Part shown: piece by piece, positions 36,280 through 44,906 of the stretch | Layout: the number at the start of each line of letters is the position of its first letter | Numbering within the stretch: the stretch's first letter is position 1 | Program-made: the position numbers and the translations under genes | From: Methylobacterium sp. PvR107 | GTDB lineage: Bacteria > Pseudomonadota > Alphaproteobacteria > Rhizobiales > Beijerinckiaceae | DNA: 64,000 nucleotides | Assembly: GCF_017833295.1 (NCBI RefSeq) | Contig: NZ_JAFIBW010000001.1 | Location: forward strand, 3,747,501 to 3,811,500 | Direction: 5' to 3' | The notes under the pieces: model-generated | What the model was told of the DNA's origin: nothing | Databases searched by the model: none | What the model saw: only the letters and a program-made list of their open reading frames with translations

Positions 36280-36298
36280 GATCGGCCCTCCGCCGCGA

Positions 36299-37684
36299 TC
36301 AGCCCCGGCCGAGGGCCGCGAGGATCCGCGCCCAGGAGCGCGTGCCCTTGTGGAAGCTCGTCAGGTCGTACTTCTCGTTCGGCGAGTGGATCCGGTCGTC
36401 GTCGAGCCCGAAGCCGATCAGCAGGGTGTCGCGCCCCAGGATCCGCTTGAAGTCGCCGACGATCGGGATCGAGCCGCCGGCGCCGACGGTCACCGCCGGC
36501 ACGCCCCACTCGTCCTGCAGCGCCGCCTTGGCAGCCCCGAGCTGCGGCATGTCGAAGGGCAGGCTGATCGCCCGCGAGCCCTTGTAGGTGATGACCTCGA
36601 CCTTGCAGTCCGAAGGCACACGCTCGCGCACGAAGGCCTCAAAACTCTCGGCCAGCCGCTTCGGATCCTGGTCGTCCACGAGGCGGAACGAGACTTTGGC
36701 CGAGGCGGTGGAGGCGATCACCGTCTTGGTGCCCTCGCCGGTATAGCCGCCGATGATGCCGTTGGCGTCGCAGGACGGGCGCGATTGCACCAGCTCGATC
36801 GGCATCCGCCCGCGTTCGCCGGCGGGCTCCTTGAGGCCGATCGGGCCGAGCAGGGTTTCGGGCGTCAGGCCGAGGCCGCGCCACTGCTCCAGCACCTCCG
36901 GCGGGCGTTCGTGCACGCCCTCATAGAAGCCCGGGATCGTCACCCGCCCGTCGGCATCGTGCAGGTCGGCGATGATCTTGGCGAGCACGTGGATCGGGTT
37001 GCGCGCCGCGCCGCCGAAGAAGCCGGAATGCAGGTCGCGGTCGGCGCAGGTGACCTTCACCTCGAAATAGGCGAGCCCGCGCAGCGACGACGTGATCGCC
37101 GGGGTCTTCCGGTCCCACATGCCGGTGTCGCAGACCAGCACCACGTCGCAGCCGAGTTTCTCGCGATTGGCCGCGACCCATTCGGGAAGCCCTTGCGAGC
37201 CGCTCTCCTCCGCGCCCTCGATCAGGATCGTCACGCCGCAGGGCAGTTCGCCGTGCATGGCGATGAAGGCCCGGCAGGCCTCCACGAAGGTCATCACCTG
37301 GCCCTTGTCGTCGGAGGCGCCGCGCCCGACGATCCTCTTGCCGCCCTGGCCGTCATCGGCGATGTGCGGCTCGAAGGGCGGCGTCTTCCACAGGTCGAGG
37401 GGATCGACCGGCTGCACGTCGTAATGGCCGTAGAACAGCACGTGCGGCGCGCCGGGTTTCGGCTTGTGGGCCAGCACGACCGGATGGAGCGAGGTCTCCT
37501 CCACGGAGGTCTCGAAGCCCAGCGCGGTCAGGTCCTGGGCGAGCCAGGCGGCCGCCTCGCGGCAATGGCCGGCATAGGCCGGATCGGTGGAGATCGACGG
37601 GATCCGCAGGAAGGCGAACAGCCGCTCCAGGGCGTTCTCCAGATCCGTGTCGATGTCGTTGAGGATCGCGTCGAGCGCGGCCAT
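36299..37684 (-). CDS. M20-family dipeptidase/metallopeptidase
   Basis: 461 residues from ATG at 37684. Metal-site motifs of M20 are visible: YGHYDVQPVD (His and Asp), RGASDDKGQ (bridging Asp), EGAEESGSQGLPEW (Glu pair) and CDTGMW; a dimerisation lid lies between about residues 190 and 350. Such cytoplasmic zinc enzymes cleave dipeptides or N-acyl amino acids. Length and motif spacing fit the carnosinase-like dipeptidase group. Convergent with the ParA-like gene, 19 bases apart. Confidence 0.92.
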   Translation of the reverse strand: MAALDAILNDIDTDLENALERLFAFLRIPSISTDPAYAGHCREAAAWLAQDLTALGFETSVEETSLHPVVLAHKPKPGAPHVLFYGHYDVQPVDPLDLWKTPPFEPHIADDGQGGKRIVGRGASDDKGQVMTFVEACRAFIAMHGELPCGVTILIEGAEESGSQGLPEWVAANREKLGCDVVLVCDTGMWDRKTPAITSSLRGLAYFEVKVTCADRDLHSGFFGGAARNPIHVLAKIIADLHDADGRVTIPGFYEGVHERPPEVLEQWRGLGLTPETLLGPIGLKEPAGERGRMPIELVQSRPSCDANGIIGGYTGEGTKTVIASTASAKVSFRLVDDQDPKRLAESFEAFVRERVPSDCKVEVITYKGSRAISLPFDMPQLGAAKAALQDEWGVPAVTVGAGGSIPIVGDFKRILGRDTLLIGFGLDDDRIHSPNEKYDLTSFHKGTRSWARILAALGRG

Positions 37685-37918
37685 CGGGGGGCTCCGGGGT
37701 TTTTTCGCAGGACCAGGGTTAGCCGAGGCGGAGCGGCCGCCGCAATGTCCGATCTGCGATGCCGGGTCCGCCGGGCGGCCGTGACGGGGTTCAAGCGGAA
37801 CAGGGACAGATTGGAATTGTTATCGACCGAATGGCCGGCCGGCCTCCGCGCGCCGCCCCCGTCGCCGCTTCCTCTGCTCCTCGCCCGGCCCCGGCCGGCC
37901 CAGACCGTGGACGACACC

Positions 37919-38443
37919 ATGCCCCTCGAAACCCAGCCGCCGGTGGCGGCGAACACGCCCATCGGCATCACGCTCACGATCAACGGGCAGCGGCGCGAGC
38001 TCCAGGTCGCCCCATGGACCACGCTTCTCGACCTGCTGCGCGAGCGCCTCGACCTCACCGGTACCAAGAAAGGCTGCGACCACGGCCAGTGCGGCGCCTG
38101 CACGGTGCTGGTGAACGGCACCCGGGTGAATTCCTGCCTGACGCTCGCGGTGATGAAGGACGGTGCCGAGATCACCACGGTCGAGGGCCTCGCCGGCCTC
38201 GGCGACCGGGCGGGCAGCAACGCCCTCCACCCGATCCAGGAGGCGTTCATCGAGCACGACGCCTTCCAGTGCGGCTACTGCACGCCGGGCCAGCTCTGCT
38301 CGTCGGTCGGCTTGATGAACGAGGGCCATGCCCATACCCGCGACGAGATCCGGGAGGCGATGAGCGGCAACATCTGCCGCTGCGGCGCCTACACCAACAT
38401 CGTCGACGCCATCGAGGATGTCATGCAGGGAGGCGCCCGATGA
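37919..38443 (+). CDS. aldehyde/xanthine dehydrogenase-type 2Fe-2S subunit
   Basis: 174 residues from ATG at 37919. Carries two 2Fe-2S clusters: the plant-ferredoxin type CDHGQCGACTVLVNG-x-C (residues about 55-75) and the helical type CGYCTPGQLC plus CRCGAY. It is the small electron-transfer subunit of a three-component molybdenum hydroxylase like PaoABC. No Tat signal is seen, so the enzyme is probably cytoplasmic, unlike E. coli PaoA. Stop overlaps the FAD-subunit start (ATGA). Confidence 0.94.
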   Translation: MPLETQPPVAANTPIGITLTINGQRRELQVAPWTTLLDLLRERLDLTGTKKGCDHGQCGACTVLVNGTRVNSCLTLAVMKDGAEITTVEGLAGLGDRAGSNALHPIQEAFIEHDAFQCGYCTPGQLCSSVGLMNEGHAHTRDEIREAMSGNICRCGAYTNIVDAIEDVMQGGAR

Positions 38444-39447
38444 ACCGCTTCGATTACGTCCGCGCAGGTACGGTCGCGGAGGCGGTGCAGGCTTTCGGCG
38501 CAGGCGCCCGCTTCATCGCCGGCGGCACCAACCTGATCGATCTGATGAAGTACGAGGTCGAGAAGCCGGGCCGGCTGATCGACATCACCCGCCTGCCCCT
38601 CGACCAGATCGAGGATCACGGGAACGGCCTGCGGATCGGGGCGCTCGCCACCAACGCCAAGGTCGCCTACGACGACCGCGTCACGGAGCGCTACCCGCTG
38701 CTGCGCAACGCGATCCTGGCCGGCGCCTCGGCGCAGCTGCGCAACGCCGCCTCGACCGGCGGCAATCTGCTCCAGCGAACCCGCTGCTACTATTTCTACG
38801 ACGTGGCCACGCCCTGCAACAAGCGCGAGCCCGGCTCCGGGTGCTCGGCGATCGGCGGGATGACCCGCATCCACGCGATCTTCGGAACGAGCGCGCACTG
38901 CATCGCCACCCACCCCTCCGACATGTGCATCGCGCTCGCCGCCCTGGAGGCGAAAGTGCAGGTGAGCGGGCCGCAGGGCGACCGGTCGATCCCGTTCTCG
39001 GAGTTCCACCGCCTGCCCGGCGACACGCCGGAGCAGGACACCAACCTGGTTCCCGGCGAGATCATCGTGGCGGTGGATCTGCCGGAGAGCCGCTTCCCGC
39101 AGCACTTCACCTACCTGAAGCTGCGCGACCGGCTGTCCTACGCCTTCGCGCTGGTCTCGGTGGCGGCGGCCCTGGAGCTCGACGGCGACACGGTGAAGAC
39201 CGCCCGTCTCGCGCTCGGCGGCGTCGCCCACAAGCCTTGGCGCAACCGCGAGGCCGAGGCCCTGCTCGAGGGCAAGCCCGCCACCCGCGAAACCTTCCAG
39301 GCGGCGGCCGACCTCATCGTCGCGGAGGCGAAGCCGCAGGCGACCAACGGCTTCAAGATCGATCTCGCCCGGCGGGCCATCGTGCGCGGCCTCGAACAGG
39401 CCGCTGCCGGCACGCCCCAGTCGCTCAGCGACAAGCGCATCCAGTAG
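38440..39447 (+). CDS. FAD-binding subunit with extra Fe-S loop (PaoB-like)
   Basis: 335 residues from ATG at 38440. FAD domain of the CO-dehydrogenase flavoprotein type: ARFIAGGTNLIDLMK and LRNAASTGGNLLQRTRC. An inserted Cys-rich loop (C-YYFYDVATPC, GSGC, then HC) is the 4Fe-4S site seen in PaoB and related reductases. It passes electrons from the molybdenum subunit to the acceptor. Operon with both neighbours. Confidence 0.93.
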   Translation: MNRFDYVRAGTVAEAVQAFGAGARFIAGGTNLIDLMKYEVEKPGRLIDITRLPLDQIEDHGNGLRIGALATNAKVAYDDRVTERYPLLRNAILAGASAQLRNAASTGGNLLQRTRCYYFYDVATPCNKREPGSGCSAIGGMTRIHAIFGTSAHCIATHPSDMCIALAALEAKVQVSGPQGDRSIPFSEFHRLPGDTPEQDTNLVPGEIIVAVDLPESRFPQHFTYLKLRDRLSYAFALVSVAAALELDGDTVKTARLALGGVAHKPWRNREAEALLEGKPATRETFQAAADLIVAEAKPQATNGFKIDLARRAIVRGLEQAAAGTPQSLSDKRIQ

Positions 39448-39455
39448 GTCCCGCC

Positions 39456-41723
39456 ATGTCCCACACCTCAAGCCCCCAGACCTTCAGCTCCACCGGCCGC
39501 GATACCTTCGTCGGCACCCCGCGCAGCCGGATCGACGGCCCCGCCAAGGTGACCGGGCTCGCCAAATACGCGGGCGAGTTCGCCGCCCCCGATCTTGCCT
39601 ACGGCTACGTCGTGTCGAGTGCGATCGCCAAGGGCCGGATCACGGCCATCGATTCCGCCGAGGCCGAGGCGGTGCCGGGCGTCCTCAAGGTCATCACCCA
39701 CGAGAACCGGCCGCGCACCGCGTGGCGGGACAAGAATTTTCAGGACGCGGTGGCGCCCCCCGGCTCGCCGTTCCGCGCCCTCTACGACGACCTGATCGTG
39801 TTCAGCGGCCAGCCGGTCGCCCTCGTGGTGGCCGAGGATTTCGAGACCGCGCGCTATGCCGCCTCCCTGGTCCGGGTCAGCTACGAGACCCAGGAACCCG
39901 GGACCGATCTGGGAGCCCTGCGCGGCACGGCCTACGACCCGCCCGACAAGCGCGAGGGCATCAAGCCGCCGCCGCAGCCCTGGGGCGACGCCGACACGGC
40001 CTTCGGCAGCGCGGCAATCCGCGTCCAGGGCGAATACAGCCTCGCCGATGAGCACCATAACCCGATGGAGCCGCACGCCTCGACCGTGGTCGTGGAGGAG
40101 GACGGGACCTACACGGTCTACGACAAGATCCAGGGCGTCTCGAACAGCCATCAGTATCTGATCAACGTGTTCGGCCTGAAGCCCGATCAGGTCCGTGTGC
40201 TCAACCCCTATCTCGGCGGCGGCTTCGGCTCGGGCCTGCGCCCGCAATACCAGCTGTTCCTGGCGATGCTGGCCGCGCAGGAGCTGAAACGCTCGGTGCG
40301 GGTGACCCTGGCCCGCGACCAGATGTGGAGCTTCACCTACCGGTCTGAGGCGCTGCAGACGATCGCGCTCGGCGCCGAGCCGGACGGCAGGCTGACGGCG
40401 TTGCGGCACGACGCCGTCCAGGGGACCTCGCACTACGAGGATTACCAAGAGGTCGTCGTCAACTGGTCCGGTGTCCTGTACCGGTGCGACAACGTCGCGC
40501 TCGGCTACCGGCTGGTGAAGCTCGACACGCCGACGCCCGGTGACATGCGCGCCCCCGGCGCGGTCACCGGCGTCTTCGCCATCGAGACCGCCATGGACGA
40601 GCTCGCCTACGCGACCGGGCTCGACCCGATCGCCCTGCGGCTGAAGAACTACGCCGAATCCGATGCCACTGCCGAGGGCAAGCCGTTCGGCTCGAAGGAG
40701 CTGCGGCGCTGCTTCGAGCTCGGTGCCGAGCGCTTCGGCTGGGCCAAGCGCAATCCCGAGCCGCGTTCCACCCGTGAGGGGCGGGAGCTGGTCGGCTGGG
40801 GCGTGGCCACCGGCATCTGGGAATCGATGATGATGCAATCGAGCGCCATCGCGACCCTGACGCCGGACGGCCGCCTGACAGTCGGCAATTCCACCGGCGA
40901 TATCGGCACCGGCACCTACACGATCCTGACGCAGATCGCCGCCGACACCCTCGGCCTGTCGATGGATGCGGTCACCACCAAGCTCGGCGACACCCGCCTG
41001 CCCGAGGCTCCGGTCGCGGGCGGCTCCTGGACCGCCGCCTCCTCGGGCACCGCCGTGATGAAGGCCTGCCGCAACGTTGGCGAACAGGTTTTCAAGCTCG
41101 CCCGCGGGCTCGAGAACTCGCCGCTCGCCAATGTCGATTTCGACCGCGCCGTGTTCTCGGACGGGCGCATCGCGGTGGCGGGCGATCCGGGCCGCGGCGT
41201 CGCGCTGGTCGAGGTGCTGCAGGCGGCGTGCGTCGACAAGGTCGAGGCCGTCGAGCAGGCCGGGCCCGACCAGGACTTCAACAAGAAGTACGAGGCCTAC
41301 ACCCACTCGGCGATCTTCGTGGAGGTGAAGGTCGACGAGGAGCTGGGGCAGGTCCGGGTCACGCGCGTCGTCTCGGCGATCGCGGCCGGCAAGATCCTGA
41401 ACCCGAAGACCGCGCGGAGCCAGATCCTGGGCGGGGTGGTGATGGGGATCGGCTCGGCCCTGGAGGAGGAGTCGATGCTCGATCACCGGTTCGGCCGGTT
41501 CATGAACCACAATCTCGGCGAGTACCACGTGCCGGTGAACGCCGACATCTACGACATCGACGTCATCTTCGTGGACGAGGAGGACAAGGCGAACCCGCTG
41601 GGCGTGAAGGGCCTTGGCGAGATTGGCATCGTCGGCGTCGCGGCCGCGATCACCAACGCGGTCTTCCACGCGACCGGAAGGCGCGTACGCCATCTGCCGA
41701 TTACGCCCGACAAGCTCCTGTGA
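39456..41723 (+). CDS. molybdopterin-binding subunit, aldehyde oxidoreductase type (PaoC-like)
   Basis: 755 residues from ATG at 39456, close to PaoC (732). Starts with the substrate-access region RIDGPAKVTGLAKYAGE; NPYLGGGFGSGLRP and PTPGDMRAPGAVTG are molybdopterin-contact loops; VKGLGEIGIVG contains the catalytic Glu of the family. The enzyme probably oxidises aldehydes or N-heterocycles with water and passes electrons to its Fe-S and FAD partners. A dedicated cofactor-insertion chaperone (PaoD/XdhC) is not in the window. Confidence 0.93.
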   Translation: MSHTSSPQTFSSTGRDTFVGTPRSRIDGPAKVTGLAKYAGEFAAPDLAYGYVVSSAIAKGRITAIDSAEAEAVPGVLKVITHENRPRTAWRDKNFQDAVAPPGSPFRALYDDLIVFSGQPVALVVAEDFETARYAASLVRVSYETQEPGTDLGALRGTAYDPPDKREGIKPPPQPWGDADTAFGSAAIRVQGEYSLADEHHNPMEPHASTVVVEEDGTYTVYDKIQGVSNSHQYLINVFGLKPDQVRVLNPYLGGGFGSGLRPQYQLFLAMLAAQELKRSVRVTLARDQMWSFTYRSEALQTIALGAEPDGRLTALRHDAVQGTSHYEDYQEVVVNWSGVLYRCDNVALGYRLVKLDTPTPGDMRAPGAVTGVFAIETAMDELAYATGLDPIALRLKNYAESDATAEGKPFGSKELRRCFELGAERFGWAKRNPEPRSTREGRELVGWGVATGIWESMMMQSSAIATLTPDGRLTVGNSTGDIGTGTYTILTQIAADTLGLSMDAVTTKLGDTRLPEAPVAGGSWTAASSGTAVMKACRNVGEQVFKLARGLENSPLANVDFDRAVFSDGRIAVAGDPGRGVALVEVLQAACVDKVEAVEQAGPDQDFNKKYEAYTHSAIFVEVKVDEELGQVRVTRVVSAIAAGKILNPKTARSQILGGVVMGIGSALEEESMLDHRFGRFMNHNLGEYHVPVNADIYDIDVIFVDEEDKANPLGVKGLGEIGIVGVAAAITNAVFHATGRRVRHLPITPDKLL

Positions 41724-41731
41724 ATGGCGAA

Positions 41732-41747
41732 TGTTTCACGGGAAACA
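41732..41747. promoter_or_regulatory. parS-like centromere site
   Basis: TGTTTCACGGGAAACA differs from the canonical bacterial parS TGTTTCACGTGAAACA by one base at position 10. The flanks extend the palindrome (ATGTTTC/GAAACAT). It lies 8 bases after the molybdopterin-subunit stop. A match this close is very unlikely by chance in GC-rich DNA, though a single site proves nothing. No T-run, so not a good terminator. Confidence 0.55.
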
Positions 41748-41850
41748 TTTACGGCCCGGAAAGGAGTCAATTAAGGGGGCCGTAGCGCTGTGAGCGCGGC
41801 GGCTCTTCTGCGTGACGCAGGCTCCAGGGGAGGCGCGCCAGACCGCTCAG

Positions 41851-41940
41851 ACATCGCGCGCGCCGCGGGGCGACCCAGGGCAGCGCGACTTCGTTGAGCG
41901 TGGCGCTACCCTGGAATGCTTCGCTCCGCTCGCGAGGACG
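41851..41940. repeat. intergenic repeat family B, copy 4
   Basis: Contains CGACCCAGGGCAGCGCGACT and ends CTTCGCTCCGCTCGCGAGGA. Located between the parS-like site and the EamA gene. Confidence 0.65.
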
Positions 41941-41984
41941 ATGATGCGACCGAGCGCAGCCCTGAGAACCGACACGGGATCCCG

Positions 41985-42422
41985 GTGAGCCATCTGCTGC
42001 AATCCTGGCGCTTCTGGGCGCTCGCTGCCGCCGGTTTCGCGGCACTCACCGCGATCCTTGCCAAGGTCGGGATCTCGGGTGTGCAGTCGGATGTCGCGAC
42101 CCTGGTCCGCACCGTCGTGATCCTGATCTTCGCCGGGGCGATCGTCGTCGGTACCGGCCAGGCCGGCGGCGTCGCGCAGATCTCGGGCCGCAGCTTCGTC
42201 TTCCTGGTCCTGTCGGGACTCGCCACCGGGGCGTCCTGGCTGTGCTACTTCCGGGCGTTGTCGCTCGGCGACGCCGCCCGGGTCGCGCCGCTCGACAAGC
42301 TCAGCGTCGTGCTGGTGGCACTCCTCGGAGCGAGCCTGCTTGGCGAGACCCTGAGCCTCGCGGCCTGGGCGGGCGTCGCGCTGATCGCGGCGGGCGCCGC
42401 ACTCGTCGCCTCCGGTTGGTGA
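41985..42422 (+). CDS. EamA-type small membrane transporter
   Basis: 145 residues from GTG at 41985. Four to five hydrophobic segments in one EamA/DMT unit: WALAAAGFAALTAILAKVG, SWLCYFRALSLGDAARVAPL and LSVVLVALLGASLLGETL. This half-length form (about 140 residues) is common and should work as a dimer. Substrate unknown. It stands alone after the repeat. Confidence 0.85.
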   Translation: MSHLLQSWRFWALAAAGFAALTAILAKVGISGVQSDVATLVRTVVILIFAGAIVVGTGQAGGVAQISGRSFVFLVLSGLATGASWLCYFRALSLGDAARVAPLDKLSVVLVALLGASLLGETLSLAAWAGVALIAAGAALVASGW

Positions 42423-42487
42423 GGGGGCGCACCGTTCCGTTAACCCGAACGGCGCATCCTGGCGGTCCCTCGTAAAAGGGGACCGCC

Positions 42488-42643
42488 ATGGATTGGGTCT
42501 ACCGCGGCTTCGAGACCTCGCTTCTCGGTCTCGCCCTCTGTCTCGGCCTCGCCGCCTGCCTGACGCTCGGCACGGAGCGGATGCCGCCCGGCACGCTCTC
42601 CGTCGCCCTGCCGATGCTCACGGTGACCGCTCGCGCACCGTGA
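42488..42643 (+). CDS. 51-residue membrane peptide, unknown
   Basis: ATG at 42488 preceded by AGGGGA at good spacing; ends TGA at 42643. Encodes MDWVYRGFETSLLGLALCLG and then LAAC, one hydrophobic helix with a lipobox-like LGLAAC, and a short tail ending TARAP. Supported by the ribosome binding site and a sensible single-span topology. No family is recognised. Confidence 0.5.
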   Translation: MDWVYRGFETSLLGLALCLGLAACLTLGTERMPPGTLSVALPMLTVTARAP

Positions 42644-42677
42644 GGCCGGGAGCCAGCCGGATCCGGGTGGCGCTGGC

Positions 42678-43358
42678 TCAGGCGGCGCTCCGCGTGGCCG
42701 GGAACATGATGCTCCGGGCTTCCGCGTCCATCTCCGCCTTGAAGGTGTGGCGGCTCTTCAGCGCCTCGGCGGCCTGGGCGGCGGGCCGCGCATTGATCGC
42801 GTCGAGGAGACGCTTCACGTTCGGCAGGTCCGCGAAGGCGGTCTCGCCGAGCACGAACGGCACCATCCGGGCCCAGCCCCAGACCGCCATGTCGACGATC
42901 GTGTAGCTGTCGCCGAGCACGTAGGTGCGGCCGGCGAGCCTCTGGTCGAGGATGCCCCAGTGGCGGCGCGCCTCGAAGGCGTAGCGCTCGGTGGCGTAGG
43001 CGCCGCCGTCCTGCGCGAAGTGGCGGAAATGGACGCACTGGCCGGAGAACGGCCCGATGCCGGTGGCCACGAACATCAGCCAGGACAGCATCTCGCCGCG
43101 CACGGGCTCGCCCTCGGGCAGGAACCGCCCGGTCTTGCCCGCAAGGTAGAGCAGGATGGCGTTCGAATCGAACACCGTCACGTCGCCGTCGACGATCGCC
43201 GGCACCTTCCCGTTCGGGTTGATCGCCGTGTAGGCGGGATCGAACTGCGCGCCCTGGCGGGTGTCCACCGGGACCGTTTCGTAGGGCAGGCCCATCTCCT
43301 CGAGGCAGAGGGCCACCTTCATGGGGTTGGGGCTGAGATTGTAGAAGAATCGAATCAC
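42678..43358 (-). CDS. glutathione S-transferase family protein
   Basis: 226 residues from GTG at 43358, with AGGGAG upstream. Thioredoxin-like N-terminus (FFYNLSPNPMKVALCLEEMG), cis-Pro in GKVPAIVD, glutathione-contact DSNAILLYLA, then the all-helical C-terminal domain with SYTIVDMAVWGWAR. Typical of bacterial GSTs of the YfcG/YghU-like type; the substrate cannot be told. Convergent with the small peptide gene. Confidence 0.92.
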   Translation of the reverse strand: MIRFFYNLSPNPMKVALCLEEMGLPYETVPVDTRQGAQFDPAYTAINPNGKVPAIVDGDVTVFDSNAILLYLAGKTGRFLPEGEPVRGEMLSWLMFVATGIGPFSGQCVHFRHFAQDGGAYATERYAFEARRHWGILDQRLAGRTYVLGDSYTIVDMAVWGWARMVPFVLGETAFADLPNVKRLLDAINARPAAQAAEALKSRHTFKAEMDAEARSIMFPATRSAA

Positions 43359-43431
43359 GGCGCTCTCCCTGAACGACGCCGGCAGGATCGCCGGGGCTGC
43401 GCTCGGCACAAGCCGCCGCCACGCAAGGCGG

Positions 43432-44901
43432 CTATTCCGCCACGATCTTGTAGCTGCGGCCCGGGGTCAGCTGCGCCCCCCGCTCCAGGCCGTTGAGCAC
43501 GAGGAACCGGTCGAGCGCCCGGTCCGGCACGGCCATGCGCCGGGCGAGGTCCTCGGCGCTGGTCGAATCCGCCTGCACCACCTGCAGCCGCAGCGGACGC
43601 AGGACCACCTGGTCGGGCGACACGGCGACCAGGGTCGCGATCCAGCGGCGGAAGGCCGGATCGGGATCGGTCGCGCCCTTCGCGGCCATGATCATCCGGT
43701 AGGTCGACTCGCCGATCCGGATCGCCGCGAGACGGAAGGTCCAGTCCTTCCCCCGCGACAGCGCGAAGGCCGCCGGGTGGCCGCTGACCTCCCGGGTCTC
43801 GAAGCCGGGCGGGTCGAAGGCGTCGTTCCAGCTCGCCTTCAGCACCGCGTCAAGGGGCTGCCCCTCCTTGGCGTCGATCTGGTCGAACAGCAGGCGGCGG
43901 CTGCCGTCCGGGATCGTGCCGAGCACGGCCGAGCGCGTGTTCTCCAGGGTGAAGCCCTCCGGCACCTCGAAGGCGATGCCGAGGCCGGGATGGATGAAGC
44001 GGTGGCCGCGCACGGCGCCGTCGCGCGGATTGTCGCCATAGGCGAGCCCGTCGACGGCGGCGAGGTAGCTCGCGCGGTCGTCGGTGCCGATGCCCGGCGC
44101 GCCGATGCGCCGGGCCGCCCGGGTGACCTGGGTGATGCGCTCGGCCGTCCCCGGATGGGTCGCCAGCATGTCGGGCTCGGTCGCGCTGCCCGCCTTCAGG
44201 CCGGTCGAGCGGTTGAGCGCGGTGAGGAACCGGCCGGCCGCGAACGGGTCATAGCCGGCCTTGGCGAGGGTGCGCACGCCGGTGGCGTCCGCCTCGAGCT
44301 CCTGCTCGCGGGAGAACCGGGCCAGCGCGAAGCGCGACTGGTGCTGCAGCTGGGCGCCGGTATCGGGATCGTTGAGCACGTCCGCCACGACCCGGCTGAC
44401 GAGGGCCGAGCGCAGCTCCAGCTCGCTCCGGGCCGTGGCGTGGCTGAGCGTCACGTGGGCCATCTCGTGCGCCAGCACGGCCGCCACCTCGGAGGTGTCG
44501 CTCGCCAGCGCCACCAGCCCGCGGGTCGCGTAGAGCCGCCCGTTCGGCAGCGCGAAGGCGTTGACCACCGGCGAATCGAGGAGCGTCACCGCGTAGGCCT
44601 GGTCGGGACGGTCGCTCGCCTTCACGAGGCGATCGGTCACCTCGGTGAGCATCCGCGTCACGTTCGGGGCGCGCGCCTCGCCGCCGAACGAGGCCACGAG
44701 CTTGAGGTGGTCGGCATCCGCGACGCGCTCGCGGCCGGTGGTGCGCGGCGCCTCCGCGGGCACCCGCACGACGGCGGGCCGCACGGTCGCCTCCGACTGG
44801 TCGGCCACGCAGGCGCCGAGCAGCATGGCCAGGGCACAGAGTGCCGCCGCGCCGAGCGGGACACGCTCCGCCCACCGAAATCGCTCCGTGATCCCGCCCA
44901 T
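43432..44901 (-). CDS. M48-family metalloprotease, lipoprotein
   Basis: 489 residues from ATG at 44901. A hydrophobic stretch ends in LLGAC, a lipobox, so it is probably anchored in the envelope. The zinc site is AVLAHEMAHVTLSH with the third ligand in the EQELEADATG helix; THPGTAERI follows. After about residue 260 comes a large C-terminal region unlike BepA TPR repeats, ending with a LysM-like GRSYKIVAE. Likely role: turnover of misfolded envelope proteins. Starts 5 bases after the SNase-like gene. Confidence 0.9.
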   Translation of the reverse strand: MGGITERFRWAERVPLGAAALCALAMLLGACVADQSEATVRPAVVRVPAEAPRTTGRERVADADHLKLVASFGGEARAPNVTRMLTEVTDRLVKASDRPDQAYAVTLLDSPVVNAFALPNGRLYATRGLVALASDTSEVAAVLAHEMAHVTLSHATARSELELRSALVSRVVADVLNDPDTGAQLQHQSRFALARFSREQELEADATGVRTLAKAGYDPFAAGRFLTALNRSTGLKAGSATEPDMLATHPGTAERITQVTRAARRIGAPGIGTDDRASYLAAVDGLAYGDNPRDGAVRGHRFIHPGLGIAFEVPEGFTLENTRSAVLGTIPDGSRRLLFDQIDAKEGQPLDAVLKASWNDAFDPPGFETREVSGHPAAFALSRGKDWTFRLAAIRIGESTYRMIMAAKGATDPDPAFRRWIATLVAVSPDQVVLRPLRLQVVQADSTSAEDLARRMAVPDRALDRFLVLNGLERGAQLTPGRSYKIVAE

Positions 44902-44906
44902 CGCGA

